This document shows, piece by piece, positions 1 to 6,185 of a DNA stretch of 9,669 nucleotides (position 1 is its first letter; every line of letters begins with the position of its first letter). The stretch lies in the NCBI GenBank assembly GCA_964388455.1, contig CAYMAN010000055.1, positions 1 to 9,669 on the forward strand. The letters are read 5' to 3'. Position numbers and translations under genes: made by a program. The DNA comes from JBBRWO01 sp964388455 (lineage in GTDB: Bacteria > Actinomycetota > Coriobacteriia > Anaerosomatales > JAAXUF01). The notes under the pieces were generated by a model. The model was not told the origin of the DNA and made no database searches. It worked only from the letters and a program-made list of their open reading frames with translations.

Positions 1-93
1 GAGGGCACGTTCGTGAAGTGCCTGTCCTGGTACGACAATGAGTGGGGTTACAGCAACCGTGTGAAGGACCTCGCCAAGCTCATGATGGGCTAG
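1..93 (+). CDS. gap: Glyceraldehyde-3-phosphate dehydrogenase, C-terminal end only (partial at left edge)
   Basis: Frame 1 is open from the first base to a TAG stop at 91-93 and encodes the last 30 residues of a type I phosphorylating GAPDH. The segment SWYDNEWGYSNR is a hallmark of the family's C-terminal catalytic domain; its asparagine and tyrosine lie near the active site and NAD pocket, and the closing helix (VKDLAKLM) is typical. The enzyme oxidises glyceraldehyde 3-phosphate to 1,3-bisphosphoglycerate, reducing NAD(P), in the cytosol. Only about a tenth of the gene is visible, so cofactor preference and catalytic cysteine cannot be judged. It sits 80 bases upstream of pgk, whose product uses its product, as in many bacterial glycolytic operons. 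Identification is secure from motif and context. Confidence 0.95.
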   Translation, partial: EGTFVKCLSWYDNEWGYSNRVKDLAKLMMG

Positions 94-117
94 CGAGCAG
101 ACCGATCAAGTACCCAC

Positions 118-150
118 CGACGGGGCCCCGGAGATCCCGGGGCCCCGTCG
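118..150 (+). terminator. Perfect 14-bp hairpin between gap and pgk (terminator-like or mRNA-processing structure)
   Basis: Bases 118-131 pair perfectly with 137-150 (14 bp, almost all G-C), closing a 5-base loop (AGATC). The 3' side is followed by AGCGTAGACG, with no run of T, so it is not a classical intrinsic terminator. It ends 13 bases before the pgk Shine-Dalgarno site. Likely roles are partial termination, protection of the gap mRNA 3' end, or a processing site that lets gap be expressed more strongly than pgk. The pairing is seen directly; the function is inferred. Confidence 0.6.
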
Positions 151-173
151 AGCGTAGACGCCCGGAGGAAAGC

Positions 174-1361
174 ATGTTCTCGAAGCAGACCGTTAAGGAT
201 GCAGACGTAGCAGGTAAGCGCGTACTCGTCCGCGTTGACTTCAACGTACCGCTGGCCGATGGTGCCGTGACCGACGACACGCGCGTTCGCGCTGCCCTGC
301 CGACCCTACGCTACCTGATGGACCGCGGCGCGAAGGTCATCATCGTCAGCCATCTCGGCCGTCCCAAGGGCGAGCCGGATCCGCAGTTCTCACTGCGGCC
401 AGTGCGACGCACGCTGCAACGCCTCATCGGCCGCAACGTGACGTTTGTGCCCGAGACGGTTGGGCCGGATGCCACCGAGGCCGTTGAGCGTATGGTCGAC
501 GGCGAGGTCCTGATGCTCGAGAACGTGCGCTTCAACCCGGGTGAGAAGGCCAACGACCCGGCTTTCGCACGTCAGCTTGCGACGTTTGCGGACGTGTACG
601 TGAATGACGCTTTCGGTGCCGCGCACCGTGCGCACGCCTCCACCGCCGGTGTTGCCGAGTTCCTGCCAGCCTACGCCGGTATGCTCCTCGCACGTGAGGT
701 CGAGACGCTCACCGCGATGCTCGCAGAACCCGAGCGGCCATTCGTCGCCATCCTCGGCGGCTCAAAGGTCTCGGACAAGTTCGGCGTCATCGACAAACTG
801 CTCGACTCCGTTGACACGCTCATCGTGGGCGGAGGCATGGCGTTTACGTTTCTGCGCGCCAAAGGCCTCGAGATCGGCACCTCCATCGTGGAACAGGACT
901 GGGTCGAGCCCGCCAAGGCGATGCTCATCAAAGCCGCCGAGAAGAACGTCGACATCATGCTACCGGTCGACTTCGTTGTCGCCGACGCATTCGCCGAGGA
1001 CGCCGAGACGCGCATCGTCGGCCGCGAGGAGATTCCTGCCGACATGATGGGTCTCGACATCGGGCCAACCTCCGGCGAGCTCTTCAAGGGCGCCATCTCG
1101 GACGCGAAGACGATCTTCTGGAACGGACCGATGGGTGTGTTCGAGATGAAGCCGTACGAGACCGGTACGCGCGAGGTCGCGGCAGCCGTGGCGCGCAACA
1201 ACCGCGCAGTGTCCGTCATCGGCGGGGGCGATTCTGTAGCCGCGCTCAAGAAGTTCGGTCTTGAGGAGCGCGTCACGTTTGTTTCGACGGGTGGCGGCGC
1301 CAGCATGAAGTTGCTCGAAGGTGCGCCCCTGCCCGGCGTGGAAGCGCTGCTCGACAAGTAG
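174..1361 (+). CDS. pgk: Phosphoglycerate kinase
   Basis: This 395-residue protein has the usual length for bacterial Pgk, which transfers the acyl phosphate of 1,3-bisphosphoglycerate to ADP, giving 3-phosphoglycerate and ATP in the cytosol. The N-terminal, substrate-binding domain carries VRVDFNVP (residues 19-26, with D22 and N24) and SHLGRPKG (59-66); ENVRFNPGEK follows. The nucleotide-binding C-terminal domain shows GGSKVSDK (195-202, with K198), WNGPMGVFE, GGGDSVAAL (350-358) and the closing STGGGASMKLLEG (371-383). The ATG at 174 is chosen because GGAGG at 164-168 lies 5 bases upstream and the encoded start MFSKQTVKD matches the family; the reading frame stays open upstream to 42 but that part overlaps gap and the hairpin. 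It lies between gap and tpiA in a probable operon. No key residue appears missing. Confidence 0.98.
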   Translation: MFSKQTVKDADVAGKRVLVRVDFNVPLADGAVTDDTRVRAALPTLRYLMDRGAKVIIVSHLGRPKGEPDPQFSLRPVRRTLQRLIGRNVTFVPETVGPDATEAVERMVDGEVLMLENVRFNPGEKANDPAFARQLATFADVYVNDAFGAAHRAHASTAGVAEFLPAYAGMLLAREVETLTAMLAEPERPFVAILGGSKVSDKFGVIDKLLDSVDTLIVGGGMAFTFLRAKGLEIGTSIVEQDWVEPAKAMLIKAAEKNVDIMLPVDFVVADAFAEDAETRIVGREEIPADMMGLDIGPTSGELFKGAISDAKTIFWNGPMGVFEMKPYETGTREVAAAVARNNRAVSVIGGGDSVAALKKFGLEERVTFVSTGGGASMKLLEGAPLPGVEALLDK

Positions 1362-1437
1362 TATCCGGTGTCAGCCCGCACCCATCGGTGTGGTTGTGGC
1401 TCCGCAAGGACTGATGGAAGCCCGATTCTTACGACAT

Positions 1438-1453
1438 GCCGCACCGATGCGGC
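1438..1453 (+). other. Small hairpin directly before the tpiA ribosome binding site
   Basis: GCCGCA (1438-1443) pairs with TGCGGC (1448-1453) across a 4-base loop, ending exactly where the tpiA Shine-Dalgarno tract (1454-1461) begins. The surrounding pgk-tpiA spacer (1362-1468, 107 bases) holds no gene and no convincing promoter. The stem is short and could be chance in GC-rich DNA; it would leave the ribosome site exposed rather than hide it. Confidence 0.3.
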
Positions 1454-1454
1454 G

Positions 1455-1461
1455 AGGGGAG
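1455..1461 (+). promoter_or_regulatory. Ribosome binding site that fixes the tpiA start
   Basis: AGGGGAG lies 7 bases before the ATG at 1469. An in-frame ATG at 1436 would place this purine tract inside the gene and add 11 residues (MPHRCGEGSDH) not found at the start of TpiA proteins, so 1469 is preferred. Confidence 0.75.
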
Positions 1462-1468
1462 CGACCAC

Positions 1469-2257
1469 ATGGCACGCAAGCCGATGATCGCCGGCAACTG
1501 GAAGATGTTCAAGACGCCCGGGGAGGCCGTGGTGCTGGTGCAGGCGGTCAACGACCTGATGGCCGACGACCCGGAAGTCGCCTCGGCGGTCGATGCGGTC
1601 GTATGCCCGCCGTTCGTCGACCTCAAGCCGGTTCAGACCGCCATCGAGTTCGACCACTCCGCCCTAAAGCTCGCCGCGCAGAACGTGCACTGGGAGACCG
1701 AAGGCGCCTTCACCGGTGAGATCGCCCCGCGGATGCTCGCCGACGTCGGGTGTGACTACTGCATCGTCGGGCACTCCGAGCGTCGCGAGATGTTCGGCGA
1801 GACCGACCAGACCGTGAACCGCAAGGTCAAAGCGCTCCTCGCGGTCGGCATCACGCCGATCGTCTGCTGCGGCGAGACCCTCGAGATCCGCGACGCCATG
1901 GAAACCGACACCTTCGTCCGCGGCCAGATTCGCGGTGCCTTCGACGGCATCACCGCCGAGCAGGCCGCCAGTATCGTCGTCGCTTACGAGCCCATCTGGG
2001 CCATCGGCACCGGTCGAACGCCCACGCCTGAGGCGGCAAACGACGTATGCCGGTCGATCCGGGCCACCCTTGGCGCGCTCTTCGGCCAGCCGGTCGCCAT
2101 CCAGATGCGCGTGCTCTACGGCGGATCCGCCAAGCCCGAGAACATCATGCTCTTCATGCCCGAGCCGGATATCGACGGAGCGCTCGTCGGCGGAGCGGCG
2201 CTCGAAGCGAAGTCCTTCTTCTCGATGGTACGCACCGCCTCGGAGTTCGTCGAGTGA
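1469..2257 (+). CDS. tpiA: Triose-phosphate isomerase
   Basis: This 262-residue protein interconverts dihydroxyacetone phosphate and glyceraldehyde 3-phosphate and is a cytosolic TIM-barrel enzyme, normally a dimer. Family landmarks are in order: GNWKMFK (9-15) with substrate-binding N10 and K12, the AQNVHWETEGAFTGE segment (70-84), the catalytic histidine H102 in IVGHSERR, and the catalytic glutamate E174 in AYEPIWAIGTG, whose tail is the flexible loop 6 that closes over the substrate. Near the C-terminus, LYGGSAKPEN and ALVGGAAL supply the phosphate-binding backbone. All catalytic residues are intact and the length (about 250-260 in most bacteria) is normal. The stop codon overlaps the GTG start of gpmI by four bases (GTGA), implying translational coupling. 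Confidence 0.98.
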   Translation: MARKPMIAGNWKMFKTPGEAVVLVQAVNDLMADDPEVASAVDAVVCPPFVDLKPVQTAIEFDHSALKLAAQNVHWETEGAFTGEIAPRMLADVGCDYCIVGHSERREMFGETDQTVNRKVKALLAVGITPIVCCGETLEIRDAMETDTFVRGQIRGAFDGITAEQAASIVVAYEPIWAIGTGRTPTPEAANDVCRSIRATLGALFGQPVAIQMRVLYGGSAKPENIMLFMPEPDIDGALVGGAALEAKSFFSMVRTASEFVE

Positions 2258-3774
2258 CTCGCAACCTTCCCGCAGTTCTCGTGGTCATGGACGGGTTCGG
2301 CATAGCCGAGCCCGGTCCCGGCAACGCCATCGCCGCCGCCGATACTCCTAACCTCGACGCTCTGTTCGCACAGTGGCCCGGGACCACACTCAAGGCCTCC
2401 GGTCTCGCGGTTGGCCTGCCAGACGGACAGATGGGCAACTCCGAGGTCGGCCATCTCAACATGGGGGCGGGCAGAGTGGTTTACCAGGAGCTCACTCGCA
2501 TCAACCTGGCGGTCAAAGACCACTCCATCCTCGCGAACCCCGTCCTCGCCGGAGCAATCGACGGCGCAGTCGCCGAAGGTCGCGCCGTCCACTTCATGGG
2601 TCTGCTCTCGGACGGGGGAGTGCACAGTCATCAGGAGCATCTCTATGCACTGATCGAGATGGCCAAGTCGCGCGGTGCGACCGAGGTCTTCGTCCACGCG
2701 TTCCTCGATGGCCGGGATGTACCCCCGCAAAGCGGTCTCGGCTACGTTGAGCAACTCGAAGCCGTGATGTGCGCGCTCGGCGTAGGTCGAATCGGGTCGG
2801 TCATGGGTCGCTACTACGCGATGGATCGCGACAATCGCTGGGATCGGGTTGAGAAGGCGTGGCACGCGGTCGTGCTGGGCCAGGGGGTGCCGGCGGACAG
2901 TGCCAGTGCCGCCGTGGCAACTTCTTATGCGGCAGGTGTCACCGACGAGTTCGTCGTTCCCTCGGTCACCGCCGGCGCCGGTGTCAGCGATGGCGACGCG
3001 GTGATCTTCTTCAACTTCCGTCCGGACCGCGCTCGAGAGCTCGCGCGCGCGTTCACTGATTCCACGTTCGAGGGATTTGACCGTCCGGTTCGCCCGGAGG
3101 TTCGCTTCGTGTGCCTCACGCAGTACGACCCCACCATTCCGGCGCCGGTGGCGTTTCCCAAGGAGTTCCCGTGTCACGTCCTCGCCGATGTGCTGTCTGA
3201 GCAGGGACTCCGGCAGTTCCACATCGCGGAGACCGAAAAGTACGCGCACGTGACGTTCTTCTTCAACGGCGGCGTCGAGGAGGCTAAAGAAGGTGAAGTC
3301 CGAGCGTTGATTCCCAGCCCCAGGATCGCCACCTACGACCTCCAGCCGCAGATGAGCGCCCCGGAAGTCGCCGATCGTCTGGTGAGCGCGATCGAGACGG
3401 ACGAGGCGGACGTGTACATCGTCAACTTCGCGAACTGTGACATGGTCGGACACACGGGAGTGTTCTCCGCGGCGGCTCTGGCGGTGCAGGCGGTCGACAC
3501 CGCCGTTGGCGCCGTGGTCGCCGCCATCAGGAATCGCGGCGGTGTCGCCCTCATCACCGCCGATCACGGAAACGCCGAGTCCATGGTCGATGTCGACGGC
3601 GCAACACCCTTCACCGCCCACACGCTCTGTGACGTCCCGCTCGTGTGCGTCGGCGATGGAGTCGCAGCGCTCGCCGGCGGAGGCTCCCTGGCTGACGTGG
3701 CGCCGACACTACTCGACCTTGTCGGCATTCAGCGTCCCGATGAGTGGACGGGTCGCAGTCTGCTGGTATACTGA
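2254..3774 (+). CDS. gpmI: 2,3-bisphosphoglycerate-independent phosphoglycerate mutase
   Basis: The 506-residue product converts 3-phosphoglycerate to 2-phosphoglycerate by a metal-dependent phosphoserine mechanism, usually with manganese. It belongs to the alkaline-phosphatase superfamily. Visible metal ligands and nucleophile are D13 (VVMDGFG), serine S63 in GQMGNSEVGH, D396 and H400 (NCDMVGHTG), D437 and H438 (ADHGNAE), and H456 (TAHT). The transferase-domain motifs LLSDGGVHSH, FLDGRDVPP, YYAMDRDNRWDRV and FFNFRPDRARE are also present, so the enzyme looks fully functional; family length is about 510. The start is GTG at 2254: it overlaps the tpiA stop as GTGA, has GGAG at 2242-2245 eight bases upstream inside tpiA, and gives the expected N-terminus. 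The open frame continues upstream to 2047 but only as tpiA in another frame. Its place between tpiA and secG, rather than next to eno, is notable. Confidence 0.97.
   Translation: MTRNLPAVLVVMDGFGIAEPGPGNAIAAADTPNLDALFAQWPGTTLKASGLAVGLPDGQMGNSEVGHLNMGAGRVVYQELTRINLAVKDHSILANPVLAGAIDGAVAEGRAVHFMGLLSDGGVHSHQEHLYALIEMAKSRGATEVFVHAFLDGRDVPPQSGLGYVEQLEAVMCALGVGRIGSVMGRYYAMDRDNRWDRVEKAWHAVVLGQGVPADSASAAVATSYAAGVTDEFVVPSVTAGAGVSDGDAVIFFNFRPDRARELARAFTDSTFEGFDRPVRPEVRFVCLTQYDPTIPAPVAFPKEFPCHVLADVLSEQGLRQFHIAETEKYAHVTFFFNGGVEEAKEGEVRALIPSPRIATYDLQPQMSAPEVADRLVSAIETDEADVYIVNFANCDMVGHTGVFSAAALAVQAVDTAVGAVVAAIRNRGGVALITADHGNAESMVDVDGATPFTAHTLCDVPLVCVGDGVAALAGGGSLADVAPTLLDLVGIQRPDEWTGRSLLVY
3764..3772 (+). 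promoter_or_regulatory. Possible extended -10 promoter for secG inside the 3' end of gpmI
   Basis: TGGTATACT contains the TG-N extension plus a hexamer matching TATAAT at five of six positions. It ends within the gpmI stop codon, about 58 bases before the secG start. The matching -35 position (GTGGAC, 3744-3749, 17-base spacer) is poor, so it would rely on the extended -10. AT-rich hexamers are rare in this GC-rich DNA, which raises the chance that it is real, but part of it also encodes the last codons of gpmI. Confidence 0.35.
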
Positions 3775-3830
3775 TTCATCGCGCTCGGCAAAGAGCCGTG
3801 TGCTGCCTGATATGACACAAGGAGCATCAC

Positions 3831-4076
3831 GTGAATCCGCTACTCGTTCTCGCCCTTCTGGTGTGGGCTATCTCGTCCGTTGGGCTCATCGTCTTCGTAC
3901 TGCTTCACTCGGGCAAAGGCACTGGCCTGTCTGACATGCTCAGCGGCAGTCTCTCTCCGACTTCGAGCGGCACGAGCATCATCGAGCGCAACCTCGACCG
4001 CATCACGATCGGGTTCGCCATCGCTTTTGGCGTAAGCCTGCTCGTGCTCATGGTGGTCTATCCCAAGGCCATCTAG
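3831..4076 (+). CDS. secG: Preprotein translocase subunit SecG
   Basis: This 81-residue membrane protein is the small, non-essential partner of SecY and SecE in the Sec translocon and assists SecA-driven protein export. It shows the family's two-helix layout: a first hydrophobic segment at about residues 4-25, the conserved loop LLHSGKGTGLSDMLSG (24-39), a short polar serine/threonine region, and a second segment at about 58-77. The GTG at 3831 is the start: AAGGAG (3819-3824) is six bases upstream. It follows gpmI by 56 bases, so it may be read through from the glycolytic operon and also from the candidate promoter at 3764-3772. Linkage of secG to gap-pgk-tpiA is a well-known gene order in many bacteria and supports the call despite the small size. 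Confidence 0.93.
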   Translation: MNPLLVLALLVWAISSVGLIVFVLLHSGKGTGLSDMLSGSLSPTSSGTSIIERNLDRITIGFAIAFGVSLLVLMVVYPKAI

Positions 4077-4107
4077 CCTCGACTTCTGTTCCAGGTATCG
4101 GTTAACG

Positions 4108-4171
4108 GCAGAATCACGCCGCGCCCTATTCACGGTTTCAACCGTGCTGGGCGCGGCGTTATGCATTCTGC
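4108..4171 (+). terminator. Large compound hairpin after secG, probable operon terminator
   Basis: Three nested stems are visible. An 11-bp perfect stem pairs 4116-4126 with 4149-4159; inside it, 4131-4136 (CACGGT) pairs with 4141-4146 around a TTCA tetraloop; outside it, 4108-4114 pairs with 4165-4171 across an uneven internal loop. The core is strong enough to stop polymerase, but only two T residues follow the 11-bp stem. It sits 31 bases after the secG stop and before the oppA leader, so termination of the glycolysis-secG transcript is the simplest reading. Confidence 0.65.
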
Positions 4172-4216
4172 GAGCTATACGATTCAGTTTCGTGGTACTA
4201 AGCAGTCCGAATGTGC

Positions 4217-4245
4217 TTGCCATTCCGTGCGTGAAGCGGGACACT
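4217..4245 (+). promoter_or_regulatory. Weak promoter candidate for the opp operon
   Basis: TTGCCA (4217-4222, five of six matches to TTGACA) is followed after 17 bases by GACACT (4240-4245), which keeps the important second A and last T of a -10 but only three of six positions. It would start transcription near 4252, giving a leader of about 120 bases before oppA. No better sigma-70-type pair was found between 4172 and 4374. The -10 overlaps the hairpin at 4236-4259, so both readings may not hold. Confidence 0.25.
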
Positions 4246-4360
4246 CATGGGTGTTCCGCGCGCCATACCCGGGCGGTGTGCGGTACATACAAGGCAGGGG
4301 GCCGACCGAGCCGCCACAAGAACGGCTGTCTCGGCGACCGAAACACACCGTTTTTCGGTG
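4236..4360 (+). other. Hairpin-rich leader upstream of oppA
   Basis: The gene-free stretch from 4077 to 4374 holds, besides the terminator, several potential RNA stems. Bases 4236-4245 pair with 4250-4259 (10 bp with two G-U pairs, CATG loop). Bases 4306-4310 pair with 4330-4334, with a 3-bp inner helix (4311-4313 with 4323-4325). ACCGAAA (4337-4343) pairs with TTTCGGT (4353-4359). The last one competes with an alternative 5-bp stem, 4346-4350 with 4356-4360, around a loop of five Ts. Both alternatives end just before the Shine-Dalgarno site. I recognise no known riboswitch or T-box signature. Regulation of the peptide transporter by this leader is a guess; the pairings themselves are visible. 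Confidence 0.35.
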
Positions 4361-4362
4361 AG

Positions 4363-4368
4363 AGGAGG
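4363..4368 (+). promoter_or_regulatory. Ribosome binding site that fixes the TTG start of oppA
   Basis: AGGAGG, a perfect Shine-Dalgarno core, lies six bases before TTG at 4375. No ATG or GTG in the right frame lies between this site and the signal peptide's hydrophobic core, so the rare TTG is the best start. Confidence 0.8.
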
Positions 4369-4374
4369 CAACAG

Positions 4375-6069
4375 TTGCAAAGTAAATCGCGCAAGGCTCT
4401 CGCACTGATGCTTGTGCTTGGCCTGGCTGTCTCAGTGGCTGCGAGCGGATGTTCGCCCAAGACCACGGACACGACCGACAAGCCGGCTGAAACCAAGGCT
4501 GTCAAGGGCGGGACGCTCAACTACTACATCAATGAGCCCGCTTACATCGATCCGTACAACACTCAGGAGTCCGAGGGCACCAACGTCGAGCAGATGCTGT
4601 TCGACAGCCTGACGTCCGTGGACAACAAGACGAACACCGTCGTTCCTGCCGCAGCCGAGTCATGGACTGCGAACGCCGACAACACCGTCTTCACGTTCAA
4701 GCTCGTCCCGGGCGCCAAGTTCCACGACGGCACCCCGGTCACCGCAGAGTCCTTCGTCTACGCTTGGACTCGCATCTCGGATCCCAAGACGAACCCCAAG
4801 GATCCGTCGGTAATCAGCTACCACCTCTCTGCGGTCAAGGGCTACGCTGACCTGCAGGAGGGCAAGGCGACCACGTTTGCTGGCGTCAAGGCCGTCGACG
4901 AGGCCACGTTCGAGGTCACGCTCGATGCGCCGTTCGCTGACTTCCCGTACGTCGCGGCCCACCCCGCGCTCGCACCGGTTCCCGCTGACGCGGTCGCCAA
5001 GGGCGTCGACGTCAATGGCGAGAACGTTCCGTTCGCCGAGATGCCTGTTGGCAACGGCCCGTTCAAGATGACTGAGCCGTGGAAGCACGACCAGTACATC
5101 AAGGTCGCCCGCAACGAGGACTACTTTGGCGAGAAGGCCAACCTCGACGGCGTCAACTTCATGATCTTCAAGGACGAGGAGACGGCGTTCCGTGAGTTCC
5201 AGGCCGGAACCGTCGACTTCACGTCGATCCCGAGCGGCCAGGTCAAGGCCACCGTCGAGCAGTTCGGCGAGGCTGCAGACGGCTACAGCGTCAACCCCGG
5301 CAAGCAGGTCCTGCTTGGTGCGGAGACGGCTGTGTACTACATCGTCCTGAACAACAAGGACAAGTCGCTGGCCAACGCGGACGTGCGCAAGGCAATCAAC
5401 CTCGCAATTAACCGTCAGGCTATCTGCGACTCGATCTTTGAGGGCACTCGCAAGCCTGCCACCAACATCGTTCCTCCTGGTGTCGTCGGGTACGAGGACG
5501 GCGCGTGGAAGGACTCCAAGTATGACGTCGAGGGCGCCAAGGCTGCGCTTGCCGCTGCTGGCTTCCCCGAGGGTAAGGGTCTTCCCGAGCTGACGCTGTC
5601 CTTCAACTCCGGCTCCGGTCATGAGGACATCATGCAGCTCGTCCAGGCCGACCTCGCGAAGGTCGGTATCAAGAGCAAGCTCCAGGGCGCAGAGTGGGCG
5701 CAGTACCTGAAGCAGCTCGATGAGGGCAAGTTCACGGTCGGCCGCCTCGGCTGGATCGCTGACTACCCGATCTACGACAACTTCCAGTACGCGATCTTCG
5801 ATTCAAAGTCCGGCGACAACAAGTCGTCGTACTCGAATCCCGCTGTCGATGCAGCACTCATTGCTGCACGTCAGGAGGGCGACGAGGATAAGCGTGTCGC
5901 TGCATACCAGGCGATCAACACCACGATTCAGGCTACCAACCCGGTTGTGCCGATGATGTACTACGCACACCGCCACGTGGGCTCTGCTCGCGTGAACAAC
6001 CTGTACTACAGCCCGATGGGCCTTGCGGAGCTGGACAAGTGCTGGGTCACCGACGGCGCCGCGAAGTAA
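4375..6069 (+). CDS. oppA: Oligopeptide ABC transporter, substrate-binding lipoprotein (OppA-like, SBP family 5)
   Basis: This 564-residue protein is an extracytoplasmic peptide-binding lipoprotein that delivers oligopeptides to the OppBC channel. The N-terminus is a lipoprotein signal: basic residues at 4-7 (KSRK), a hydrophobic core at 8-22, and a lipobox ASGC with the lipidated cysteine at C26, followed by a threonine/lysine-rich linker. The family-5 signature begins near residue 114 (AKFHDGTPVTAESFVYAWTR). OppA-like stretches follow: GVKAVDEATFEVTL, NGPFKM, YYIVLNNKDKSLANADVRKAINLAINR and PVVPMMYY. Length fits OppA (about 540). TTG at 4375 is the chosen start because of AGGAGG six bases upstream and the signal peptide; the frame stays open to 4144 but that stretch is structured leader. 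Neighbouring oppB-F confirm the role. The exact substrate cannot be read from sequence; dipeptides or other family-5 ligands remain possible. Confidence 0.93.
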   Translation: MQSKSRKALALMLVLGLAVSVAASGCSPKTTDTTDKPAETKAVKGGTLNYYINEPAYIDPYNTQESEGTNVEQMLFDSLTSVDNKTNTVVPAAAESWTANADNTVFTFKLVPGAKFHDGTPVTAESFVYAWTRISDPKTNPKDPSVISYHLSAVKGYADLQEGKATTFAGVKAVDEATFEVTLDAPFADFPYVAAHPALAPVPADAVAKGVDVNGENVPFAEMPVGNGPFKMTEPWKHDQYIKVARNEDYFGEKANLDGVNFMIFKDEETAFREFQAGTVDFTSIPSGQVKATVEQFGEAADGYSVNPGKQVLLGAETAVYYIVLNNKDKSLANADVRKAINLAINRQAICDSIFEGTRKPATNIVPPGVVGYEDGAWKDSKYDVEGAKAALAAAGFPEGKGLPELTLSFNSGSGHEDIMQLVQADLAKVGIKSKLQGAEWAQYLKQLDEGKFTVGRLGWIADYPIYDNFQYAIFDSKSGDNKSSYSNPAVDAALIAARQEGDEDKRVAAYQAINTTIQATNPVVPMMYYAHRHVGSARVNNLYYSPMGLAELDKCWVTDGAAK

Positions 6070-6100
6070 GTCTCCTGTACAGAGGATAAAGACCGATATG

Positions 6101-6140
6101 CCGGCAGGGCGTCCGCCCCTCGTGGGGGACGTCCTGCCGG
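6101..6140 (+). terminator. Strong hairpin between oppA and oppB (attenuator or mRNA stabiliser)
   Basis: Bases 6101-6114 pair with 6127-6140 (14 bp including one G-U pair). The stem continues, after one bulged G at 6115, with three more G-C pairs (6116-6118 with 6124-6126) around a CTCGT loop. It is followed by ACGGTTTGTA, only a weak T-rich tail. It lies 31 bases after the oppA stop and 45 before oppB. A structure here is typical of binding-protein transporters, where it stops part of the transcription or shields the upstream mRNA so that the binding protein outnumbers the permease. Confidence 0.7.
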
Positions 6141-6185
6141 ACGGTTTGTATCACGGATACGTCCCTTCCTAGAACCAGGATTCCT

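Noticed and set aside
42..173. Upstream in-frame extension of pgk by 44 codons
   Set aside because: It would overlap the gap 3' end and translate the perfect hairpin; the ATG at 174 has a proper ribosome site and family-like N-terminus.
671..1657. 328-codon open frame on the - strand across pgk, the spacer and tpiA
   Set aside because: Serine/proline-rich composition, no domain, covers two real genes on the other strand; a codon-bias shadow.
2116..3621. 501-codon open frame on the - strand opposite gpmI
   Set aside because: It lies wholly antisense to a complete, motif-rich gpmI, its product is charged and low-complexity with no recognisable domain, and long antisense frames are expected when GC-rich third positions suppress stops.
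4161..4361. 66-codon frame in the oppA leader, ending just before its ribosome site
   Set aside because: The position is suggestive of a leader peptide, but there is no Shine-Dalgarno site before ATG 4161, it begins at the edge of the terminator, and the product has no recognisable character.
4144..4374. Upstream in-frame extension of oppA by 77 codons
   Set aside because: It would start inside the terminator stem and place the signal peptide far from the N-terminus, which a secreted lipoprotein does not tolerate.
4172..4374. Known riboswitch or T-box in the oppA leader
   Set aside because: No T-box box sequence, and no consensus I recognise for common riboswitch classes; only generic hairpins.
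4660..5622. 320-codon open frame on the - strand opposite oppA
   Set aside because: Valine/leucine/aspartate/arginine-rich product that mirrors the codon pattern of oppA; no motif and no ribosome site worth noting.
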